From the NCBI GenBank assembly GCA_026647385.1, contig JAPKGY010000048.1, positions 1-9,938 on the forward strand: a DNA stretch of 9,938 nucleotides, in the 5' to 3' direction. The DNA comes from Phycisphaerae bacterium. GTDB lineage: Bacteria; Planctomycetota; Phycisphaerae; UBA1845; PWPN01. Both the position numbers and the translations under genes were made by a program. The notes under the pieces are model-generated. The model was not told the origin of the DNA. It saw only the letters and a list, made by a program, of their open reading frames with translations, and searched no databases. This document shows, one piece after another, positions 1-5,336 of the stretch (the first letter of the stretch is position 1; each line of letters starts with the position of its first letter).

Positions 1-147
1 GCCGCCCGCCATCCGCGCGCCCGCTGGCACTGCTCCGGCCCGGTAGGCCTGGACCACATGATGGCCGACCTCATCCTCCACCGCGTCGCCCACTGCGAAC
101 AAAGCAACTACCAGTGCGACAATTGCCCCGAGAGCCCCGCTCACCAT
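1..147 (-). CDS. 5' part of an unrecognised gene with N-terminal signal/membrane segment (runs off the window)
   Basis: A reading frame of 49 codons starts at an ATG (bases 147-145, minus strand) and stays open to the window edge. The start is preceded by a strong Shine-Dalgarno-like AGGGGGAG, 4 bases upstream. The N-terminus is hydrophobic (GALGAIVALVVALFAVG at about residues 4-20), followed by an acidic stretch (DAVEDE) and then ordinary sequence with a HH pair. This fits a signal peptide or membrane anchor, although no basic residue precedes the hydrophobic stretch. It overlaps the last 77 bases of the upstream lipoprotein-like gene in another frame, which is unusually long and suggests that one of the two ends is wrong. 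The product is not recognised, and most of it lies outside the window. Confidence 0.45.
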   Translation of the reverse strand, partial: MVSGALGAIVALVVALFAVGDAVEDEVGHHVVQAYRAGAVPAGARMAGG

Positions 148-907
148 CGATCTCCCCCTGATCGTTCAGCGGCAGATTCAGGCCCATGCCCGCCGCGATA
201 TCCCGGTACCGTCGCATGCTCTCGGGAGAATCCTCCTCGCCGTCCGGCTCACACGCGATCTGGTATCGCAGCAAAGCATAGCGGCGGGCGGCTGTGGCGG
301 CTTCGTCGTGCAGGAAGAGGTGCAGATCGAGGAAGTCGTACTGCCGGCCGTGAACTTCATCGAGCGTCGCCTCGAAGGCGGGGCGCATGGCCTGGAGCAT
401 TGCGTCCACCGTCTCAGCGTATTCGGAGAGAAGGACCGTTTCCGTGATCGTCTCATTCCAATCGTCGATGCCGAAGAGGCAGTAGTCGGTGAAGACGTGT
501 TCGATCCGGTTCGTCGAGGCCCGGTCAGCGAGAGGCCAATCGACGAGATGGTACGTGCGAGGGACGTCGGCCGCGGATGCGAAGGTGCCGGCGGCGGCGA
601 TTTCCGCGGGGCCCTGCTCCGGGGCAGCGGTCGCGGGTTGCGATTCGGTCCAACGCGCGGCCCATTCGGGCCGGAGGGGGTAGTCCGCCGGCTGGGTCGA
701 CGGCGGATACTTCTTGGGCCCGGCCAGCGCCTCGGGCGGCAGCGCTTGGTCGCGGACGAGGTGAGTCTCGCGATAGATGCGGCCGTCGCCCTCGATGCGA
801 GTGACAACCTTGACCGGAATGGCATTGCAGCCATCGGCCCCGATCAGGAAAGGCACGATGGCGATAAAACCGGCGATGCCGAGGCGTACCGATAGGGCAT
901 GACGCAT
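71..907 (-). CDS. Unrecognised secreted protein, probable lipoprotein (278 aa)
   Basis: No family is recognised. The ATG at 907 is chosen because GGAGG lies 6 bases upstream; a TTG just before it is less likely. The N-terminus has a basic start (MRH..R), a hydrophobic core at about residues 9-23 and a Cys at 27 in the context IGADGC. That resembles a lipobox but is not canonical, because Asp sits just before the Gly. Residues 60-110 are a Pro/Ala/Gln-rich linker with an STQP motif, common in planctomycete secreted proteins. Residues 115-245 look like the folded part: acidic and helical, with HLVDW, a His/Asp-rich DLHLFLHDEA and several Tyr. The last 25 residues are Gly/Arg/Ser/Cys-rich and unlike the rest, and they coincide with the overlap with the next gene. 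The real C-terminus may therefore be near residue 253, with a frameshift. It lies 58 bases downstream of the methyltransferase gene and has its own candidate promoter. Confidence 0.72.
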   Translation of the reverse strand: MRHALSVRLGIAGFIAIVPFLIGADGCNAIPVKVVTRIEGDGRIYRETHLVRDQALPPEALAGPKKYPPSTQPADYPLRPEWAARWTESQPATAAPEQGPAEIAAAGTFASAADVPRTYHLVDWPLADRASTNRIEHVFTDYCLFGIDDWNETITETVLLSEYAETVDAMLQAMRPAFEATLDEVHGRQYDFLDLHLFLHDEAATAARRYALLRYQIACEPDGEEDSPESMRRYRDIAAGMGLNLPLNDQGEIDGERGSRGNCRTGSCFVRSGRRGGG

Positions 908-951
908 CAAAGGCCTCCAGTCAAAGGGGCAGGTATCAGCGGCACATCCAG

Positions 952-960
952 ATTATACCA
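952..960 (-). promoter_or_regulatory. Extended -10 promoter for the lipoprotein-like gene at 71-907
   Basis: On the minus strand the gap between the methyltransferase and lipoprotein-like genes reads TGGTATAAT, an exact consensus -10 hexamer with the extended TGn element. No good -35 hexamer lies 16-18 bases upstream, which is tolerated for extended -10 promoters. Transcription would start near base 945, leaving a leader of about 38 bases before the GGAGG ribosome binding site. It stands out in this GC-rich sequence. The call is by sigma-70 consensus only. Confidence 0.5.
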
Positions 961-965
961 CTGCC

Positions 966-1802
966 TTACCCGACGGACGCAAGCGCGGTTCCGATGGAGG
1001 TCTCGCGCACGCGGAAGCACGCGGCGCTGTTGATCGACAGACCTGGGCGGTAGTGGTAGATCTCGATGGGCTCGAGGTCCGCCTGGTCGGCGGCTGCCCG
1101 CAGGTCGGAGGTCCAGATGGCACCGCGGCATTTGGGCTCGCGGCGGAGCATCGCGCGGATGAGTCGGCGGCCCCAGTAGGTGACGCTGGCACGGTTGTAG
1201 AAGGAAAGGATGACGTAACGGCGGGCCAATCGTCGGGCCTGCTCCAAGACGATTGCCCGATCCTCGGGTGTGCGGCAATGATGGAACAGCCGCCAGACCA
1301 GCACGATGTCGACGCTCGCGGGCCTCATCGGCGGGTTGGCCAGATCGCAGCAGAGGTCGCCCAGGACGTGCTCGCTCGGGCCCAGTTGCCGGGCGTGGGC
1401 GACCATGCGGTACGACAGGTCGGCGCGGATGAGCCGGTGGCCGCAACGTGCGACCAACTCGCTGAAACGCCCCGTGCCGCAGGGCAGATCGAGCACCGTC
1501 GCCCCCGGCACGCACAGGCGAAGCCATCGGCCAACCAGCGCATCCTCCTGGTCGTAACGGCGGAATCGCGTTCGGCTTCGCGACCGCGCGTAGCGGGTCT
1601 CCGCGTCCGGGAGCTGCCAATGCTCCGCATACTTTGCGAGGCGCGAACCTTCGCTCGTCGTCCGCGCATGGTTTTTCAGGTCGGTAACCATCCGCCGGTG
1701 AATGTAATCCGACAAGCCGCGATCGGCAACCGGGGGCGCCGGCGACGCCGCGGGCGAAGTGGACGCCGTCGGCGGAGACCTGCGCGGGGTGCCCGACCGC
1801 AT
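966..1802 (-). CDS. Class I SAM-dependent methyltransferase (278 aa)
   Basis: Transfers a methyl group from S-adenosylmethionine to an unknown substrate, probably in the cytoplasm. Residues 99-200 form a Rossmann-type methyltransferase core. Motif I is VLDLPCGTG at 103-111, the acidic end of strand 2 is at D128 (ADLS), HVLGDL at 145-150 matches motif II, and DIVLVWRLFHH at 165-175 is the strand-4 region. The C-terminal 70 residues are basic and may bind the substrate; several Trp and Tyr are present. The substrate cannot be told from sequence. The start is uncertain. The ATG at 1802 has no clear ribosome binding site and gives a Ser/Pro/Ala/Thr-rich N-terminus of about 25 residues, whereas an ATG at 1691 (residue 38, MVTDLKNH) has GGCGG close upstream and would remove this tail. 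It is divergent from the sulfatase gene and probably leads the minus-strand operon. Confidence 0.86.
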   Translation of the reverse strand: MRSGTPRRSPPTASTSPAASPAPPVADRGLSDYIHRRMVTDLKNHARTTSEGSRLAKYAEHWQLPDAETRYARSRSRTRFRRYDQEDALVGRWLRLCVPGATVLDLPCGTGRFSELVARCGHRLIRADLSYRMVAHARQLGPSEHVLGDLCCDLANPPMRPASVDIVLVWRLFHHCRTPEDRAIVLEQARRLARRYVILSFYNRASVTYWGRRLIRAMLRREPKCRGAIWTSDLRAAADQADLEPIEIYHYRPGLSINSAACFRVRETSIGTALASVG

Positions 1803-1804
1803 TC

Positions 1805-1833
1805 TGGAGACGCGGCGTCGCAGGTGCTATCAT
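1805..1833 (+). promoter_or_regulatory. Candidate promoter for the sulfatase gene
   Basis: TGGAGA at 1805-1810 (4 of 6 matches to the -35 consensus) is separated by 17 bases from TATCAT at 1828-1833 (5 of 6 matches), and a TG one base before the hexamer makes an extended -10. Transcription would start near 1840, about 46 bases ahead of the sulfatase ATG at 1886. This also argues against an upstream in-frame ATG at 1832, which falls inside the -10 element. Consensus matching only. Confidence 0.42.
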
Positions 1834-1885
1834 GCGCCCTCATTACACAGCGGTCGACGGTTTACGCTTTTTCGGGAGCAGAATC

Positions 1886-3277
1886 ATGAAATCACGATTC
1901 ACATGGACGGCGATCGTGTTGTTTTGCGGGGCGGCGGCCTGGGCGGCGGATGTGCCGCGGACCAACCTCGTGTTCATCCTGACCGACGACCAGGGCGCGT
2001 GGTCGACCGGTTGTTACGGCAACCCCGAGGCCAAGACCCCGACGATCGATCGCCTGGCGAGCGAGGGCATCCGGTTTCGGCGGGCGTTCGCGACGATCCC
2101 GGTGTGCTCGCCGAGCCGGGCCACCTTTCTGACCGGTAGAATCGCCTCGCAGCACGGCATTCACGACTGGATCGCGCTCGAAAACACCGGTCCGCGCGCG
2201 CGATATATCCTCGATCGCGAGGTATTGCTGAGCGACGCGCTCGCCGGGCACGGCTATACGTGCGGCCTGGTGGGCAAGTGGCATCTCGGAGACAGCCTGC
2301 GCCCGCATGCGAGCTTCTCCTATTGGTTCGCGATGCCGAAGGGCTCGGACGTTTACAACAACACGCCCATGTGCTGGAACGGCAGGATCGAGGAGGTGCC
2401 CGGCTACATCACCGACCGGATCACCGACCACGCCCTGAAGTTCATGGAGGCGAATCAGCATAAGCCCTTCTTCCTGTTCGTGGCCTACGGCGCGCCGCAC
2501 AGCCCGTGGAAAGGCCACCCGCAGGACCTCGTCGATGAGTACATGAAGATCCCGTTCGATTCGATTCCGAAGGACCCGGTGCATCCGTGGTCGGTTACCC
2601 CGAGGAACGCTCACGGGCATAAGGGAACGCTCGCCCAGTACTTCGCGGCGGTCGGCGGGGTGGATCGCAACGTCGAGCGGATCCTCAAGCAGATCGACGA
2701 TCTGAAGCTCGCGAACAATACGCTCGTCGTTTATTCGAGCGATCAGGGTTTCAACATCGGGCATCACGGCCTGTGGGGCAAGGGCAACGCCTCCAACCCG
2801 CGGAACATGTATGACACCTCGATGCAGATTCCGTTGATCTTTCGCCAACCGGGGCGCGTGCCCAAGGGGGCCGAGACCGACGCGTTGTTCAGCTCGTACG
2901 ATTTCGTGCCAACCGTGCTGGACTACATGGGCTTGCCGCCGTCGCCGGGACGAAACCTGCCGGGCCACAGCTTCGCAAAGGTCCTGCGCGGCGAGGATCA
3001 GCAGGGACCGGCCGACGCCGTGTTCGGCGAATACGGTCGGGCACGGATGATCCGGACGGATCGCTGGAAACTCGTCCACCGGTGCGACGGGGGGCCGGAC
3101 GAACTGTACGACCTGCACGCGGACCCCGACGAGAAGACCAACCTCATCGACAAGCCGGAACACCGCAAGACGATGATCGGCCTGCGCGATCGCATCTTCC
3201 GATGGTTCAAGACGTACGCCGAGAGCGGAGCAGACCCCGTGGGCAACGAGTACCTGAGGCCCGCGGATATGGAGTGA
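1886..3277 (+). CDS. Exported formylglycine-dependent sulfatase, family S1 type (463 aa)
   Basis: Hydrolyses sulfate esters, most likely on polysaccharides, in the periplasm or outside the cell. The ATG at 1886 has GGGAG 7 bases upstream and opens directly into a signal peptide (basic MKSR, hydrophobic to about residue 19, cleavage likely after AWA). Catalytic features are complete. Metal-binding D34-D35 lie in TDDQG. The sulfatase signature CSPSRATFLTGR is at 74-85, with C74 the residue matured to formylglycine. K131 and H133 lie in GKWHLG, H205 in APHSPW, D286 in SSDQG, and K299 follows the HHG loop. The length is normal for bacterial S1 sulfatases, and the C-terminal subdomain has the usual ELYDLHADPDEKTNL signature. 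The exact substrate class (S1 subfamily) cannot be assigned by eye. The maturase (FGE or anSME) is not in the window. It is followed after 59 bases by a small lipoprotein-like gene, probably in the same transcript. Confidence 0.95.
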   Translation: MKSRFTWTAIVLFCGAAAWAADVPRTNLVFILTDDQGAWSTGCYGNPEAKTPTIDRLASEGIRFRRAFATIPVCSPSRATFLTGRIASQHGIHDWIALENTGPRARYILDREVLLSDALAGHGYTCGLVGKWHLGDSLRPHASFSYWFAMPKGSDVYNNTPMCWNGRIEEVPGYITDRITDHALKFMEANQHKPFFLFVAYGAPHSPWKGHPQDLVDEYMKIPFDSIPKDPVHPWSVTPRNAHGHKGTLAQYFAAVGGVDRNVERILKQIDDLKLANNTLVVYSSDQGFNIGHHGLWGKGNASNPRNMYDTSMQIPLIFRQPGRVPKGAETDALFSSYDFVPTVLDYMGLPPSPGRNLPGHSFAKVLRGEDQQGPADAVFGEYGRARMIRTDRWKLVHRCDGGPDELYDLHADPDEKTNLIDKPEHRKTMIGLRDRIFRWFKTYAESGADPVGNEYLRPADME

Positions 3278-3336
3278 AGACCTGTGGGCGCAAGCAAGGG
3301 GTGGAACAAGACTGACTTGAGAAAGGGGAATCACCG

Positions 3337-3858
3337 ATGCGCAGTATCAAGAAGAGGACCTTGCCTGTGTTGAAGCTCAGCGGCGCTCTCATGGGGCTGG
3401 CATGTCTCATGGGGCAGGGCTGTCCGTCGGGCGCCGCTCCGACCTGGACGGCGGATCCGTATGGGACGTGGAGCGCGGGGTTGAAGATCGTCGCCATACC
3501 CGCGGAGGAGAACCCGAATCCCAATGGACTCAAGGAAGGCGATGCCTCCGTCGAGACCTGGACGTTCGCCGCGCAGGGCGATCAAACGGTCCTCACGATC
3601 GCAAGCGGATCGACCTGGGGCCAGGCCATCGGGACGCTGACCACGACCGGCAACAACTTCCAGTTCGTGGGTGAAAGCAGCGCACTCGACAGCCTGGGTA
3701 TCCATATGTACATCACCATCGACGGTGTCTTCACCGGCCCGAACAACTTCGAGGGCACCAAGCGGACGGACTTCTACTCCATCACCGCCGTCTGGTTGGG
3801 TATTCCCCCGCAGTTCGTCGGATTTGAGTCTGCCTCAGTTATGGCTCAGCGCGGCTGA
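3337..3858 (+). CDS. Unrecognised small secreted protein, probable lipoprotein (173 aa)
   Basis: No family is recognised. The ATG at 3337 has AAGGGGA 7 bases upstream. The N-terminus is basic (MRSIKKR), has a hydrophobic core at about residues 11-25, and reaches a Cys at 29 in LMGQGC. That looks like a lipoprotein signal with Gln in place of the usual Ala/Ser, so the protein is exported and probably lipid-anchored. The mature part is rich in Thr, Ser, Gly and aromatic residues in alternating patterns (for example VETWTFAAQGDQTVLTIAS and MYITIDGVF), which suggests an all-beta, lipocalin- or jelly-roll-like domain of about 130 residues. It follows the sulfatase gene closely and may be co-transcribed. 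A role with the sulfatase substrate is speculation. Its last 20 bases overlap the convergent nfo gene. Confidence 0.75.
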   Translation: MRSIKKRTLPVLKLSGALMGLACLMGQGCPSGAAPTWTADPYGTWSAGLKIVAIPAEENPNPNGLKEGDASVETWTFAAQGDQTVLTIASGSTWGQAIGTLTTTGNNFQFVGESSALDSLGIHMYITIDGVFTGPNNFEGTKRTDFYSITAVWLGIPPQFVGFESASVMAQRG

Positions 3859-4783
3859 TGGTTTGACGGACGAGCCTTCGCAAGACGGCCAGGTTGACCC
3901 GATCGAGGTCCCGGCCTCGGGGGTCGGTGCCCTTGGGAGTTTCGAGGATCATGGGGATGCCGAGGAACCGGGGGTCGGTGACGACCCGGCGAAAGGCGCT
4001 TCGGCCGATCTCGTGTTGGCCGATCGCGCCGTGGCGGTCACGGCGGGAGCCGACGGGCCTGAGTGAATCGTTCATGTGGAAGACCATGACGCGGTTCAGA
4101 CCGACGGTGCGGTCGAGGGCAGCCAGGGTGGCCGCGTAGCCTTCGTCCGTGGTGATCTCGTATCCGGCTGAGAAGATGTGGCACGTGTCGACGCAGACAG
4201 CCAGCCGTTCGGGCTCGCGCACCTTTCCAATGATGTCCGCCAGATGCTCGAAGCGGTGGCCCAGGCACGAGCCCTGCCCGGCGGTGGTTTCGAGGATGGT
4301 GCGGGCCGTCAGGCCGGGCGTGTGGTCGTGGATGATGTCGAGGGCGGCCGCGACTCGTTCAACGCCCCAGGATTCGCCCTGGCCCAGGTGTGAGCCCGGG
4401 TGGAACACCAGACCCATGACGCCGAGTCGTTCGCAACGGAGCAGTTCATCAGCGCAGGCGTTGATGCTCCGCTTCCAGAGCGATCGGTCGGGCGAAGCCA
4501 GGTTGATCAGGTAAGTCGCGTGGGCGACGACAGGCGCAACGCCGGCGGACCGGCGGGCGGCCTGCCATCGCGCGATCTGCTCGTCCGCCAGCGGCGGCGC
4601 ATGCCACTGCCGCTGGTTCTTGACGAAGATCTGCATGCAATCGCAGCCGACGTCGACCGCCCGTTCAAACGCGTGGTGCAACCCACCGGCGATGGACATA
4701 TGCGCGCCGAAGCGACGCTGGACGGGAGGGAGTTCGGCGGATTGGCGGAAACGGCGTAGGCCGGAGCTTTCTCCATTCTCCAT
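3839..4783 (-). CDS. nfo: Endonuclease IV, AP endonuclease of base-excision repair (314 aa)
   Basis: Cuts DNA 5' of abasic sites and removes 3'-blocking groups. It is a cytoplasmic TIM-barrel enzyme with three zinc ions. All nine zinc ligands of the family are visible: H88, H128 (FHPGSH), E165 (LETTAGQG), D199 and H202 (CVDTCH), H236 (FHMND), D249 and H251 (RRDRH) and E281 (ILET). Strand 1 is FGAHMSIAGG at 25-34, and the KNQRQW motif is at 55-60. The start is the problem. Strand 1 begins at residue 25, so the internal ATG of AHMS (4702) is too late, and the only in-frame start between it and the yjbQ stop is the ATG at 4783, inside a heptamer tandem repeat. Extending further upstream would read back into yjbQ. 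The N-terminal 20 residues are therefore partly repeat-derived. The gene follows yjbQ by 20 bases, so co-transcription is likely. Confidence 0.94.
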   Translation of the reverse strand: MENGESSGLRRFRQSAELPPVQRRFGAHMSIAGGLHHAFERAVDVGCDCMQIFVKNQRQWHAPPLADEQIARWQAARRSAGVAPVVAHATYLINLASPDRSLWKRSINACADELLRCERLGVMGLVFHPGSHLGQGESWGVERVAAALDIIHDHTPGLTARTILETTAGQGSCLGHRFEHLADIIGKVREPERLAVCVDTCHIFSAGYEITTDEGYAATLAALDRTVGLNRVMVFHMNDSLRPVGSRRDRHGAIGQHEIGRSAFRRVVTDPRFLGIPMILETPKGTDPRGRDLDRVNLAVLRRLVRQTISRAEP

Positions 4784-4791
4784 TCTCCACT
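4771..4791. repeat. 7-bp tandem repeat (CTCCATT x3, last unit CTCCACT)
   Basis: Three consecutive heptamers, CTCCATT, CTCCATT and CTCCACT, read AGTGGAG-AATGGAG-AATGGAG on the minus strand. They lie between yjbQ and nfo, and carry both a purine-rich ribosome-binding-like sequence and the ATG that best starts nfo. Heptamer arrays of this kind are known as dispersed intergenic repeats in several bacteria, such as the cyanobacterial STRR elements. Whether this unit recurs elsewhere in this genome cannot be seen from the window. Confidence 0.75.
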
Positions 4792-4803
4792 CCCCGTTTT
4801 CGG

Positions 4804-5223
4804 CTACTCCCCAATGATTTTGATGAGCACTCGTTTCCGCCGTCGGCCGTCGAATTCGGCGTAGTGGATCTGCTCCCACGGGCCGAAGTCGAGTTTGCCG
4901 GCGGTGATGGCGACGACGACCTCACGGCCCATGATCTGGCGTTTGAGGTGGGCGTCCCCGTTGTCCTCGCCGGTGTTGTTGTGGCGGTAGCGGGAGATCG
5001 GCTCGTGCGGGGCGAGTTGCTCGAGCCAGTCGTCGTAGTCGGCGATCAGGCCGGGCTCGGCGTCGTTGATGTAGACGCTCGCGGTGATGTGCATCGCGTT
5101 CACCAGGCAGAGGCCCTCCTTGACTCCGCTGTCGCGGACCGCCTGCTCGACCGGGTCGGTAATGTTGACGTAATCCCGCCGGTGGGGCGTGTTGAACGTC
5201 AGTTCCTTGCGGTAGGATTTCAT
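4804..5223 (-). CDS. yjbQ: YjbQ / UPF0047 family protein (139 aa)
   Basis: A small cytoplasmic protein of the UPF0047 family, often annotated as secondary thiamine-phosphate synthase because E. coli YjbQ has weak activity of that kind; the physiological role is not settled. The ATG at 5223 is chosen because a perfect AGGAGG sits 7 bases upstream. The family pattern is intact: H45-x-T47 followed by N53 and E56 (NAMHITASVYINDAEPGL), then YRH at 79-81, E86-D87, AHLK at 91-94, and the C-terminal ITAGKLDFGPWEQ with W116. These His, Glu and Asp residues cluster in the putative active site. The length is typical. The gene is divergent from the uronate isomerase, sharing a 113-base promoter region, and nfo follows after 20 bases. 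There is no thiamine pathway gene nearby to support a thiamine role here. Confidence 0.93.
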   Translation of the reverse strand: MKSYRKELTFNTPHRRDYVNITDPVEQAVRDSGVKEGLCLVNAMHITASVYINDAEPGLIADYDDWLEQLAPHEPISRYRHNNTGEDNGDAHLKRQIMGREVVVAITAGKLDFGPWEQIHYAEFDGRRRKRVLIKIIGE

Positions 5224-5254
5224 GCGAAAGCCTCCTGTATCGCCACGGCAAGTC

Positions 5255-5263
5255 ATGTTAGCA
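5255..5263 (-). promoter_or_regulatory. Candidate extended -10 promoter for yjbQ-nfo
   Basis: The minus strand reads TGCTAACAT here: a TGn element plus TAACAT (4 of 6 matches to the -10 consensus). The possible -35 (TACCCA) is poor. Transcription would start near 5248, leaving about 24 bases before the yjbQ start. It overlaps the candidate -35 of the divergent uronate isomerase promoter, so the two could compete. Weak evidence. Confidence 0.28.
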
Positions 5264-5287
5264 CATGCCGCTGAAGCTGGGTATGAT
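5258..5287 (+). promoter_or_regulatory. Candidate promoter for the uronate isomerase gene
   Basis: TTAGCA at 5258-5263 (4 of 6 matches to -35) and TATGAT at 5282-5287 (5 of 6 matches to -10) are spaced by 18 bases. Transcription would start near 5294, about 43 bases before the ATG at 5337. The leader would begin with the GC hairpin at 5299-5313. Consensus matching only. Confidence 0.33.
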
Positions 5288-5298
5288 TCCCACACGCA

Positions 5299-5313
5299 CC
5301 CCGCACGGCGGGG
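5299..5313 (+). other. GC-rich hairpin in the uronate isomerase leader
   Basis: CCCCGC, loop ACG, GCGGGG form a perfect 6-bp all-GC stem with a 3-base loop. It ends 10 bases before the GGAG ribosome binding site (5324-5327). There is no T-run after it, so it is not an intrinsic terminator. It could stabilise the mRNA 5' end or affect translation, or be incidental in GC-rich DNA. Confidence 0.3.
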
Positions 5314-5336
5314 GGCTTGAACCGGAGCAAGACCGC

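Noticed and set aside
907..1833. Minus-strand frame of 308 codons overlapping the methyltransferase
   Set aside because: Longer than the methyltransferase but Pro/Arg/Gly-rich and without motifs; the neighbouring frame carries motif I VLDLPCGTG and the rest of the fold.
1832..1885. Upstream ATG (1832) for the sulfatase
   Set aside because: It would put 18 unlike residues before a clear signal peptide, and it falls in the probable -10 element. The ATG at 1886 has a good ribosome binding site.
1892..3334. Minus-strand open frame of 480 codons opposite the sulfatase gene
   Set aside because: Composition is typical of an antisense shadow of GC-rich codons; the sulfatase on the plus strand has all catalytic motifs.
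4784..4879. Extended nfo N-terminus beginning at 4879
   Set aside because: This part reads through the yjbQ stop into yjbQ coding sequence and through the tandem repeat; it has no similarity to Nfo.
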